DNA of 64,000 nt from Nephrocerus scutellatus. Taxonomy: Eukaryota; Arthropoda; Insecta; Diptera; Pipunculidae. The stretch is taken from positions 34,563,777-34,627,776 of the forward strand of contig OX352761.1 of assembly GCA_947095585.1 (NCBI GenBank), in the 5' to 3' direction. Shown here piece by piece: positions 21,130-31,559 of this stretch; within the stretch, counting starts at the first letter, position 1, and each line of letters opens with the position of its first letter. The position numbers were made by a program, and so were the translations under genes. The notes under the pieces were generated by a model, which was not told where the DNA came from, did no database searches, and worked only from the letters and a program-made list of their open reading frames with translations.

Positions 21130-22565
21130 GCAAGGCTCAAACGACATCAGCAGAGCTTTTATATCCTCTTGTAGAGAGAGCTTGTTAGGCAGAAAGTTTC
21201 CCCGACGAGTGGAAGAAGGGAATGATTGTCAAGCTCCCTAAAAAAGGTAATCTTATGGAGTGCGTAAACTGGAGAGACATTTGCGTTCTTCCTGCAATTG
21301 CAAAGATAATAGCCAAAGTAGTACTTGAGCGAATTAAGGAACATCTGGAAGATACACTCGATGCCGAACAAGCAGGTTTCCGCACTGGATCCTCCTGTGT
21401 AGACCACATCAACACCCTGCTGATCATTATTGAACAGTGCGTTGAATTACGGTCACCACTGCACCTGCTGTTCATCGATTTTGAGAAGGCGTTTGACAGT
21501 GTCAACAGACAGTTTATCTGGCTCGCCTTGAGCAGGAAAGGTATACCCGATAAACTAATAGCTATTATTAAAGCAACCTATGAATGTCATGTGCTGCATA
21601 GAGGAAAGCTGTCAGAGGAATTCGAGATCCTAAGTGGGGTACGACAAGGTTGCATTCTATCGCCGATACTTTTTTTGTTGCTGATAAGCGATGTACTTCG
21701 CGCAGCTTTATCTACTGTAAACGGAGGAATTCGTTGGACTCTTACATCTCAACCCAAACATATGGACTACGCTGACAACGTTTGGTTTCTCTCACACAGG
21801 ATTATGGAGCTGCACCAAATGACAACAAATGTGGAAAGGGAGGCAAATGTTGCGGGTTTGAAGATTAATGCTACCAAAACCAAAATCATCCACCTCGGCA
21901 CTAACTTAGTAACTCAAGTTAACATTGCTGGACAGCCGGTAGAGAGAGTAGAGAGTTTCCAATATCTTGGGAGTATTGTCTCAACCGAAGGTGGAACCGA
22001 ACAGGACATTGTCAACCGAGTCGGCAAAGCAAAATCAGTGTTTGGAATGATTTCAATGAAATGGCGAAGCAATGCGAACAGCTTAAACACCAAGCTGCGA
22101 CTGTTCCGTTCAAATGTTGAATCTGTGCTGTTGCTTGGGTGCAGCACTTGGAAGGTGACCGCTACTATCACAAAAAGATTACAAACGTTCGTAAATAGAT
22201 GCATACGGAACATCTAAAGGGTTCTCTGGCCTAACCGTATCTCTAACGAACATCTTTACCACAGAACGGGTCAGGAACCAATAGGCACAACCATCCAACG
22301 AGGGAAGTGGCGGTGTCTTGGTCATACACTCCAAAAAGGCGACAGTTCCATAGCAAACTACGCAATGCAATGGTTCCGTTATCTCAGGATGGTAGAAGAA
22401 CGGGTCGTCCGAGAAATACATGGCGCAGAACAGTTGAGGAGGAGTCACGGAAATTGGGGAAGAGTTGAAGAGAGCTGAAGCTCATTGCCAGGAACCGCAC
22501 GCGATGGCGCATAGGCGTAGTATTGGCCCTAGGACCCACAAGGGGATATAGGACATAAGCAAACA
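21130..22565 (+). pseudogene. RTE-like reverse transcriptase, 5'-truncated, catalytic box altered
   Basis: The main frame (21222-22217, 331 codons) starts inside the RT fingers: MIVKLPKKGNLMECVNWRDI, AIAKIIAKVVLERIKEHL, AEQAGFRTGSSCVDHINTL, LLFIDFEKAFDSVNRQ (box A intact), GVRQGCILSPILFLL (box B), and HMDYADNVWF, where the second catalytic Asp is Asn. It continues through KTKIIHLGTN and FQYLGSIVS to RLQTFVNRCIRNI. Past the stop, plus frames to about 22560 carry RISNEHLYHRTGQEPIGTTI and ANYAMQW, the usual C terminus of this family. Upstream 21130-21220 still reads as RT in other frames. No endonuclease is attached, as expected for a 5'-truncated LINE. Confidence 0.85.
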
Positions 22566-22574
22566 AGGCTCAAA

Positions 22575-22930
22575 TAGCTTTTCTATTCACTATACCTGAG
22601 AAATGATGTGAAGACTGTTTGCCAGTCATTTATGAGACCAATTATTGCAAACGCATATGTTAGATGGTGAAACATCAGTCTCTCATGTATGGAAAAACTG
22701 CGTACTACAAGAAACTTCAAGAGACTTCCGGAGTATCAAGAATTGACAACGTCATTGTTGATCTTATTAGAAACTATTTCGCTCAGTCAGTTTCAGTCAG
22801 TTTCAAATGTGTTAATTTCGAAAGCATCTTAATCATGGTTACTTCAGACATTGTGTCCTACACGTCTTGTCCTATAGCCTCAAAAAATATTACAAGTTCA
22901 TGTAAGGGCCTTTTGCAATTGGTGTGATAT
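22575..22930 (+). pseudogene. C-terminal fragment of a Jockey-like ORF2
   Basis: Plus frames give DVKTVCQSFMRPIIANAYVRW near 22597-22660 and, after a shift, LQETSGVSRIDNVIVDLIRNYFAQSVS near 22715-22800. The second block closely resembles LLDASGLSRIDNVILNIIRN in the minus-strand element at 26019-26855, so the two belong to one retroelement family. Only the region after RT is present. Broken frame, not functional. Confidence 0.6.
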
Positions 22931-22940
22931 TTTCAATAAC

Positions 22941-23030
22941 CAAATAAAAATCTTGAAATTCATGAGTTAAAATGTATTTATAGATATCTGTAAAAAATAA
23001 TTGTATAGATAGATTCCTATAAAATTATTA
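22941..23030. repeat. Direct repeat partner of 15845-15940
   Basis: Nearly the same sequence as at 15845-15940, in the same orientation, 7.1 kb away. It directly follows the Jockey-like fragment. Confidence 0.6.
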
Positions 23031-23625
23031 ATTATTTCTGATAATTACTGATATTTTTTTCTTAAATCATTCAATGTTGCAACTACTAAGGATGGCTATT
23101 GGTTTTGAAATTTTTCTATTAAACTCTTTGTTTTTTTTGTGATTTAGATTAGACTCTAGGTTTAATTAGCTTACAAAAGTGTCTAGATATGCAAGATTAA
23201 TTAAAATTTGCAATATTCATGAAAGCCTTATACAAGTGCTTAGAAGTATTCGCTCTGTTGATTATACAAAAAAATTGATTATGATACAATGGAAAGGCGC
23301 TCGATCGATTATAGCATGGCGTGAAAACAATTTCTTGATACCTAATTATAGATTCCGCTAATAAGGTGCAAATGTGAAAAATTGTAACAAGTAAGCAACG
23401 CAAGTATCTCGAATTTTTTTGTTGTTTTCTTTTCATTCCAATTAAAAGAGATATTTAATCGATTGCATATTGATTAATTAATTCAATTACAAATTATATT
23501 TTATATTAAAGGAAACACATATAGATGAAATAATTTATAAAGATGCATTTTTAACTGGTCAAGTAACCGTTTTTACACTTTGGCAAGTAAGCTAAAAGCA
23601 ATTAGTGTAGTCCCAATACGATTTA
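23031..23625. other. AT-rich stretch, nothing identified
   Basis: Opposite short frames (23179-23361 plus and 23197-23436 minus) overlap and carry no motif. No repeat match seen. Confidence 0.4.
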
Positions 23626-23627
23626 TT

Positions 23628-23915
23628 TATAGTATATTACATAACGAGCGAGAAAAGTGGACGTTATCGTTACGATAAGCTCTTTTAAGCGAGTAATGTA
23701 CGCTATTTTTTACACGACCAAAACTATTTTTCTGCTAAACTGCTCATATGCAATGCAAAACTACTGTGGGAATGTGTGTTCGCTGAGACTACAGTAAATA
23801 ACAAAAGTATTTTCTATATAAACACACTAGTGTGGATAATGCCTACTTTCGAGGATAGGTAATAGCGTAGGAAACATTCACTTTTGTCTATGATCGTGTG
23901 AAAAATAAGTAACGA
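23628..23915 (+). repeat. Dispersed repeat family B, partner of 61735-62165
   Basis: Blocks TATAGTATATTACATAACGA, GTAATGTACGCTATTTTTTAC, GAATGTGTGTTCGCTGAGAC, ACAGTAAATAACAAA, GCCTACTTTCGAGGATAGG and CACTTTTGTCTATGATCGTG all recur in the same order at 61735-62165. The two copies are about 38 kb apart, one on each side of the dsx exon. The nature of the element is unknown; no terminal repeat or target duplication was fixed. Confidence 0.7.
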
Positions 23916-25570
23916 AATTGATGGGGTAAAATCTCATACAAGAAAGCTTTCGCCCAATAAATTAAAACTGAATACTGTAACAAATTTTATGTAAAAAATC
24001 TGTACATATATACATGTATATATTGGGACATTAGCTATTAGATGCAGTATCCGGAAGAGGTATTTTGGCAAACTCTAAAAACAGTCGATGAACAGAAATT
24101 TAATCTGCGAAGAAGCCTTTTAGAAGACAGGCTTTAGGTTTTAATCAATACATTAAACATCTGCAATCCTAATCAATAAACGCTCATTAAAAGTTTTCTG
24201 TAGCAACGAACAAAGAGGATGGTGAACTAGCTAATAATAAAAAAATGTTCTTTCGGACTTGATTCTGATAATTATTCGAAAAAATTTACCATAAAATTAC
24301 AGCCTTCTAAAAAAAAAATTGAAGCACGCTCCTAACATCCCGAACTGTTAAATGTTGCCAGATAGGACTAGCAGTGGTACTGCCGTTTTTGATTCATTGG
24401 AAAAATTTTTTTAAAAAATATAAAATACGGTTCTGATACTACAGGCAGTGTCCTGTCAGTATTCCTACAACCATTCAATATTTTTGTCTTTAGAGGGATA
24501 CTAACGGAGTATAATGCCCTAAGTTCAACTTTGGCCATACTTGTCTATGCTTGTGAAACTGATTTCAGCGACATGATTGCCGCCTTACTGTACATTAAAA
24601 AATTCATGAAGGGAAATTCTCATATTGACATATTATTATGCGAAATATCGCCATATTCAGTTAAAAAACTGTAAGAATGACGCTCTTGATGGTCTTTCTA
24701 GGGTTGTATGGATACCCTGAAATTTAATTGCAATAATAGGGGTGGCACCATTTGCAAGTTTTTCATTATAAAAACATAAAAAAGTTAATAAAAAATAAAT
24801 TGGCAGTAAATTAACATTAAACGGAATAACAGGAAACTGGAAAGGCTGAAAAATTAGTGTTATTTAATATTATATTGTTTTAATTATTGATAAGAAAAAA
24901 AGTCACGTAATTCATAAGGTAAATAAGTGGTTGTAGTAGTTATAAAACGACTCAATTTGATTATTCAATCATTACCATAGATATTTTCCCACTTAATAAG
25001 TTGCAACACTTATTTGAAGGCAAATAATGACAATGTGAAAAGCTATTATCTCGTGCAATGCAGTCTTACTGTGGTAGTAAATTAGGAATTAATGCACTTT
25101 AAGATTTCAACCACATTTACAAGAGGGATTAAGTTACAGCAGAGATTAAAAGGGCTAAAGTGTAACGTAGCTTACCAGCCAAGTGAAGGTTAATAAAGCT
25201 TTGATCACTTATTTGTATTCTAAACCAATTTTATTGCTAATAATTGAAATTTTTATCAGTGTTTGCCTCATAAATGATGATTTGAGCCTCAATCTCGAAA
25301 AGGAATAGAGATATATTGAGTGGTTGGATGGTAAAAGAGTAAAATCCAACAAAGTGTGTGTAAAATTTCTACATGGCACACCAAAAGTCACACTTCACAC
25401 AGGTATATATCTTCAACGACGTGTTATTTATTTTCATCAGATATTATATAGTTTTTCTATAGTAGATGTTCGAAATAATAAAGAACTGAATAAGATAGTG
25501 AATGCGTTAGAATCACTTATTTTGATTACGGAAACTTAAACGACTTTCAGTTTAATAAGTAAAAGCATCT
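23916..25570. other. Gene-free AT-rich DNA
   Basis: One plus frame of 71 codons (25324-25539) and one minus frame of 60 codons (25209-25391) show no known motif. Nothing else recognised. AT-rich with several homopolymer tracts. Confidence 0.45.
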
Positions 25571-25734
25571 CCTAAGGCTAATGCCACGCACTGAGCGCCA
25601 AAAAGCGGAGCGGCAAGTGGCCATTTATTGAGCGGCAATTCTTTGTTGAATTTGTTGAATAGTTGCGAAAGTATCGTCGTCGAGTGCTGCTAGCCGCAGT
25701 GTTTTCAAAGAAAGTTTGAATAAAATTGGGTTAA

Positions 25735-25855
25735 TTTTTAAAAAATATTATATGGGAGTCCTTCGGTCTTTGGGCCCGATCACTTCCAAATTTTTACAAA
25801 AAGTATCCATCGGATATACACATGCGAATAAAATTTGACGAAAATCTCACTTCAC
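25735..25855 (+). repeat. Repeat family A, one internal unit
   Basis: Contains AAAATTGGGTTAATTTTTAA, GGGCCCGATCACTTCCAAAT and CATCGGATATACACATGCG in family order. Ends of the family are lacking; it sits inside the TIR element. Confidence 0.65.
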
Positions 25856-26018
25856 TCCACATATTGTCTGTAATGTTTTTATTTTTGAAATCTTGTCTTT
25901 GTACTTTAATTAAAATTTCCATGTTAATTTTGCTAGGATGATTTCTTGCCGCTCAGCACTACACTAAAATAATAGAACAGAATTAAAAGCTGAGCGGCGC
26001 TTTGCCGCTCAGAAACGT

Positions 26019-26855
26019 TTTTTTTTTTTGAATTCATTTATTTTCCGTGTAGTATGTTTAATTTTAATTTGTTACAACATAAAGAAGAAAAAATAACCTA
26101 ACGCTATTTATATTTATTTATTAATTATGTAAATGACCATGGCGGTTCTCAATACATGCGTTTACAATTTTTTTTTTGGTTTTTATCTGACGTTAATGTT
26201 TTGTTTTTATTTTTATGTTTATATATTAATAGAAAACTTTTGTAATAAGAAAAAAAAAAACGGAACTAAAAATTTCTTAGCTATATCTAATTTTATACTT
26301 AGAACTAGTTAACTACTTAAAACTATTAAAAATTTAAAAATAAAAAAATCCCTAAAATTATTTATCTTAGGGTTAGATGTCGGCCACTTTCCAGTTGAGC
26401 CACCAGTATTTGTTTGAGTTTACACGTTCATTGTTTGTTCGGTCTTTCTCAGATACGTAACTGCAGTATCTCCAGGATGCATTTCCATTCTGATCAATAT
26501 TAGAAATATGCCGGATTGTTTTGTCGTTTGCCCTTCTAGCAATATGGTAGATTATCGGTACGTTACGCGAGTCTGATAGATAGCCCATTGCATCCAGATA
26601 CAGGAATGCCTCAGGTGGTATATTTCCGCTCATTAATGTATTTCTGAAGTACTGAGGGTTTGGATAGAATGCTCCCGAAATAAGGTCGTTTTCTAAGTCC
26701 GCTGACCGCGCGAAATGGTTTCTAATAATATTAAGAATGACATTGTCTATTCTTGACAATCCAGACGCATCCAGAAGTTTTTTGTTTGATATGTAATGTC
26801 TGTAGTTGGACCGTTCGCTTTTATACATACGCATACATACTCTAAGGCATTTCCT
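26019..26855 (-). mobile_element. 5'-truncated Jockey-like retrotransposon with poly-A tail and 11-bp target duplication
   Basis: The 11-bp sequence CTCAGAAACGT stands at 26008-26018 and again, identical, at 26856-26866. On the minus strand the insertion ends in a poly-A run (poly-T at 26019-26030). Its only coding part is the C-terminal tail of ORF2 (26373-26876 reading frame, including a few codons of flanking DNA at its start): KLLDASGLSRIDNVILNIIR, then FYPNPQYFRNTLMSGNIPPE and WRYCSYVSEKD. About 350 bp of 3' UTR follow. Target duplication, poly-A and 5' truncation are the signature of target-primed reverse transcription. Confidence 0.85.
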
Positions 26856-26959
26856 CTCAGAAACGTCGCTTGTCACTCAGCGAATGCATGGCTACAACCA
26901 TATAATTTCATATGTTTTAAAATATTTTACCGCTCAGTGCGTGACCATAGCCTAATAAA

Positions 26960-27625
26960 ACCCACGCAGATTATAATATAGTAGAGGATGACAAAGGTTT
27001 TAAAACAGATAAGATACTTGTAGCTCTTTGCTCAAAGTTGGACATCAATATGCTAAATAGTTCGAAAGTTTTTCTTTACTTAAAAATACGTTTCTGATAG
27101 CACAAACGCATTATTCACACCTTCCACACTATGCATTTTAGGAGCAATTAAAGATATTTGCACCATTATTCTCATTGTGATTTCACTTGAGAATATCTAA
27201 TTAATCTGATTAAATGTTTATTGGAAAACGGATTGAGTTTCAATGCGAAGAACCACCTCGCAGCTATGTGTATGCACTTAAGGGTGGAATGTTATATAAT
27301 TTCAGTTAAATACCAAAATTGTTGTTTTCATTTCTGTTCATTCGCACCTTGAGTGGATTATTTGAAATTACAGATTCACCTACTGCAGAGAGCCACTCTA
27401 ATGCAAGGTCTTATGAAGTATTCGCGTATTTAATTAAAGCTTCTACTCTATTTTAATTTATAATCTATACTACAATTCTTAAAGTATATGTGTATGTATG
27501 TATGTATATTTATGTTAGAATATATGCAGATAAGATTGCAAAGTGGTTTTATTCATAGGGTACATATATTGCTATAGTTTTACAAGCAACATTTTTAGTT
27601 CGATTGGTGGTCACGCCCCCGAACT
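26960..27625. other. Gene-free AT-rich stretch
   Basis: Nothing coding or repetitive recognised other than a short TATG microsatellite near 27490-27510. Confidence 0.45.
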
Positions 27626-27629
27626 GATT

Positions 27630-28345
27630 GTTAGGAGAAATAAAACAACCCATACAAATTAAATTTTTCGTGTGAATTCTCTAATCGGGGGATACACAAA
27701 TGTGCAAAGTTCGGGTAAATTTTTTAAAAAAATTGTTTAGGAGCCTATCCTGATCACTCAAAATTATTACAAATAGTGTTTCCATAGGAGATACACATGT
27801 GTATAAAATTTGAAGAAAATTGGGTAAATTTTTTAAAATTTTGTATGGGTCCTTCCGACACCGGGGACCGATAACTCTAAAATTTTTACAAAAAGTGTTG
27901 TTCATCGGAGATACACATGCGTATAAAATTTAAAGAAAATCGGGTGCATGTTTTTATAGATTTGTATGTGTGCCCCACGACCACGGGGCCTTATCACAAC
28001 CGAATTTTTATAAAAAGTTGTCCATCGGAGTTACACATGCATATAAAATTTTAAGAAAAGCGGGTACTTTTTTTAGAAAATTTGTATTGGTGCCCCCCGA
28101 CCCCGGGGCCCGATCACTTCCAAATTTTTACAAAAAGTGTTCTCCGTCTCAGGTACACATACGCATAAAATTTGAAGAAAAACGCGTACTTTTTTCTATA
28201 AAATTTATATCGGTGTCACAGACCCCGGGACCCGATCACTTCCCGGAAATACACATGTTTGAATAAAATCGGGTTTTAGGAAGAGGGTTAAAAATTGATC
28301 ACAAGATCTGACCAGGCAGCCAATCACAAACACAAACATCTTTTC
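27630..28345 (+). repeat. Repeat family A, longest copy with about five tandem units
   Basis: Starts with ACAACCCATACAAATTAAA and TGAATTCTCTAATCGG. Roughly 110-120-bp units follow, each with GGAGATACACATG(C/T)GTATAAA, GAAGAAAATCGGGTAC, a GCCCC(C)CGACC(C)CGGGGCC core and CAAATTTTTACAAAAAGTG, starting near 27680, 27787, 27905, 28023 and 28145. It closes with GGGTTAAAAATTGATCACAAG (28288) and the GACCAGGCAGCCAATCAC tract. Short open frames on both strands (27681-27905, 27970-28266) come from this repetition. Confidence 0.8.
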
Positions 28346-28404
28346 GTGTCCTTAACTTCCTAACACCTACACTGTGTTAAGCATTATAAGGATGCAAATA
28401 CCTT

Positions 28405-28845
28405 GTGTTAAAATATTGAAATTTTTTATGTAAATTCTCTTATTGGAGAATCATATGTGTGCAAAGTTTGAAAGCACGGGGTTAATTTTGAAATTTATAT
28501 GGGAGTCGTTTGGCCCGATTACTTCCAAATTTTTAGAAAATGTGTTGTTGAGACACAAGTGTACAAAACTTAAAAAAAACGGTTCATTTTTAAAATATTT
28601 ATAAGAGAGCCCTTCGACCATGGGTCCCTGATTACTTCTAAATTTTTACAAAAAGTGTTGTCATCGGAGATACACATGTGTACCTGAGGCCCGATTACTT
28701 CCAAATTTGAACAGAATCCTCGGAGATACACATATGTGAAAAGTTTAAATAAAATCGGGATTTATGAAGTTGGTTAAAAATTGATCGCAAAATTTCACAC
28801 CACTAGGACACGCTAATTAATATAAATGAATCAAAAAAGAGTGTA
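28405..28845 (+). repeat. Repeat family A, second copy directly downstream
   Basis: Starts with TATGTAAATTCTCTTATTGG (28430) and carries three units with TCATATGTGTGCAAAGTTTG, CATCGGAGATACACATGTGT and CTCGGAGATACACATATGTG. Ends with GGTTAAAAATTGATCGCAAA and ACACGCTAATTAATATAAATG. It is separated by only about 60 bp from the longest copy. Confidence 0.75.
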
Positions 28846-30095
28846 ATGCTAATAACCCTAACCCGTGGAATGCAACCGCTTGTTGCGCCAAATATAATAA
28901 ATGTGTACGCTGCGTCGGCAGTATAGCTTATTTCACTTCTTTCTCTTAGGATATATCTAAGTTTTGTAAATTCTCATTTCAGTTAGGCTCTCTTTTAGCA
29001 AACTTAATGACTGCATTTTTTTCAGAGAATTTATTATCTCACTTCTCCCGTCATAGTAATTATTGCACGCTCCTGCTTGTACACAAACCTTGAAGGTCTC
29101 TTTTGGTGACTTAGATGGAGTGAGAGTTATGTGAGAGTGGACTGATTATAATTAATGCAAATATAAATCAAGAAATTGAATACCATTAATATGTACATTA
29201 TAATTAGCTTCTAATTGCACCGCGTATAATCGTACATTGATTACATTTACTTATTTTATATATTCCTACAAAACACATCAGATGAAGAAAAAGTACTAGG
29301 ATCGGTATCGTGTCGAGACTTATATTGCAAGCCCGAAGGGCGAAACTAATAATCAGGACAAATGATTTTTTTTTCAGCGTGCGTGTGTTTGTCTGTTTGT
29401 CCACTCGTATACTTCTACCAGTCAGAATTTAATGGGACTTGTTTTAAAACAATTGCTCAGCGCTCGTCTGGCGTAATTTTCAGATTTTTTTATTCAGAGG
29501 GGTAGTGTTAGGAGGAAAAAACTAAAAAACGGGGTTTTCGGTAATAACTCTTCTTTTAACTAAATTACAACTATCCAAGCTGAGAAGCTCCGCTTTATTA
29601 TCTTTATATATTGTAATGTAAATAGAAACCTTTCATTGCATTGTAGATACTCGTTTATAAAAAGTTTTTGAATTGAAATAGAATTAAGAAATTATGTACT
29701 AAAAATCACGGCATATATAAAAGTTGTTTTAAGAACTTTTACCATATAGGTACCGCTATATAGTGATTTTTATATAAGTGAATTCATCAGAATGTTCTGA
29801 TCATTCCTAGATTATTCTTTGTGAAAATAAAATCTCTGAGTCTCTACCTCAGAGCACATTCGTTGTTAGGAATTCAACCAGACTCGTTGAGAAGTAGTCG
29901 CATAGAGATAGAGATACCACCTAAGACAATAGCAGTGAAAAATAGGTGTTTTAAATAAATAAATAATCACCTGTGTAAAATTGTGAACTTTTGCTATTTG
30001 TGCTATTTGATAAAATTGTATTTGTGAATTAACTAACTCTGTTGTATTTTTATTTTGCAAAATCCATTATGAACTTGAAAGTCTAAATTTCCATA
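28846..30095. other. Gene-free stretch with a transposon-like text near 29370-29600
   Basis: At 29380-29430 the tract GTGTGTTTGTCTGTTTGTCCACTC followed by GTCAGAATTTAATGGGACTTG resembles the starts of non-autonomous elements of this genome, but ends could not be fixed. Short minus frames at 29204-29404 and 29866-30060 have no motif. Confidence 0.4.
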
Positions 30096-30097
30096 CT

Positions 30098-30510
30098 TTC
30101 CATACTAATATTATAAAAGTAAAAGTAACTCTGTCTGTCTGTTACTTTTTTACGGCTAGGACGATTTGGCATTTGGTCGGGGATGATTATGTGAATCTGG
30201 AAAATTGGAAAATTCTGGATAAACTTAAAAAATTCGGGAAAAACTGAAAAAATGCCGTTTTCCATGTATGAACTCGCGACCATAGCTCATGAGTTTATTA
30301 GCTACAATTTTGGGTCAGTGGCGGTTTGTGGGAGTGGGGCTCAGCTCGACGGTGAGCGGTAGTTTCCGTGGGGGAGCGGTCAGTGTGGTTGGGTCAGTAG
30401 GATGTGAGGGGGTGCCAGAGAACTCCTGTCATCTTAGCTTTTGGTGGGTTTAAAGGGTGCCTTGGGGGTGGAGTCGGCGGGTCCCGGGTAACGCCGAGGT
30501 TAACAACTAG
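30098..30510 (+). mobile_element. Non-autonomous Helitron
   Basis: The left end TCCATACTAATATTATAAAAG starts with TC (shown to 20 bases: TCCATACTAATATTATAAAA) and is followed by GTAACTCTGTCTGTCTGTTAC. The right end has CCCGGGTAACGCCG, a short hairpin, then AGGTTAACAACTAG directly before T at 30511, matching Helitron 3' rules (hairpin, spacer, CTAG, then T). The middle (30310-30480) is GC-rich and G-biased. No helicase is encoded. Confidence 0.6.
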
Positions 30511-30780
30511 TATGTATATAATATACATATGAATTCGAGACTTGGGTACTAATAAAAAAAGTTCTGCGTTCGAAAGGAAAGTGGTAACGAAGTTTCCTTT
30601 AGTTACGTATGGTATGTAACCATAAAACAAAAGACCATTCTTTAAGTAACCAACGCACCTCGCATATATTTACGCGTTTATAAAGCCGACAGCTGGTCTC
30701 AACATAAATCTAAAATATAAAGATTAGAAAAAAAATACGGTCTACAACACATTTGCAGGATAAAAACCGTTTCACATGTT
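30511..30780. other. Short unassigned stretch
   Basis: No coding or repeat similarity recognised between the Helitron and the LOA/R1-like relic. Confidence 0.35.
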
Positions 30781-31123
30781 CCTAGCCATCCGACTTGCTA
30801 CAAGGGTAGCATGCCGGTCCCAAGCCCAGGAGGAGGGTTTAAGGCAACGATACCGGGCTCTGCCATGGGTGACCTCCTTTACCGGATACTCGTGGGTCAT
30901 TATAGATTCAGAAAATAATAATTATGAGACCAAAATGCATCTCAAAGCGCATAAACCTCGGGGTATCTAGGGAAGCTGTTGAGCTCGATGGCCAACCCCA
31001 TGTTAGCCTTAACTGCTCGGTCTGCTATCAGCCGAACCCTACCCAGAGTTCAGACGGCTCAACTCGACAATCGTTGATGCATGTAGAGTCATCTCGGAGA
31101 AATAATGAGCATGAGGAGGCATA

Positions 31124-31495
31124 ATGAGCACCATCATGGTATTACAGGCGAACCTACGGCACGCAGAGGGCGCGTCCGCTAACCTCAGCAAGCGGTTCGC
31201 CGAGGAAAATATTACCCTTGGTCTCATCCAAGAGCCTTGGGTTATTAGCGAACATATAAAAGGTCTACGGAACGGGACAACTAAGTTTATCTGTAAATGT
31301 GGGGAGCTAGTGCCAAGGGCTGCCTGCTTGATCGGCACGAAGATCAACTTTCTTCCTATTCCAAAATTCATGACGAAAGACCTGGTGGTCCTGCTGATTG
31401 AAGTTCCGACCGTTATAGGAACACAGAACTTCGTGGGTGCCTCAGCATATTTTCCCGGCGACGACGACAACTTTCCGCCCTTTGAGGTCCAGTAG
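31124..31495 (+). pseudogene. Endonuclease N-terminal part of LOA/R1-like element
   Basis: 123 codons: MSTIMVLQANLRHAEGASAN gives the first strand with the metal-binding Asn; FAEENITLGLIQEPWV contains the catalytic-type Gln-Glu-Pro block of this clade; LVVLLIEVP and NFVGASAYFPGDDD follow as the mid-domain YxP-type segment. The frame stops just before the expected Asp-x-Asn block, which is deleted: the following sequence jumps to the linker YSELRRSKRATWRKCCE near 31590. The opposite 143-codon frame (31039-31470) is a shadow. Confidence 0.75.
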
Positions 31496-31559
31496 CTGAT
31501 AGAACAATGCCGGAACAGAAACCTCTAGTGCCTCATAGTGGAAGAAGAAGAGTTGGGAA

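Larger units (their letters stand above)
25575..26953. mobile_element. TIR element (DNA transposon remnant) with nested insertions
   Basis: The left end AGGCTAATGCCACGCACTGA and right end, read in reverse, AGGCTATGGTCACGCACTGA are inverted copies extending through GCG to about 26-30 bp. Several GCCGCTCAG/CTGAGCGGC words occur inside (25610, 25634, 25945, 25990, 26002). Inside lie a fragment of repeat family A (25735-25850) and a retrotransposon (26019-26855) flanked by its own duplication. Without these the element would be only about 400 bp, so it is a non-autonomous DNA transposon. No transposase is seen and its own target duplication is unclear. Confidence 0.65.

Noticed and set aside
27681..28266. 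Short frames on both strands as small genes
   Set aside because: They arise from tandem units of repeat family A.
27630..28845. CRISPR-like array of repeats
   Set aside because: Units are long, diverged, without equal spacers and dispersed through a eukaryotic genome.
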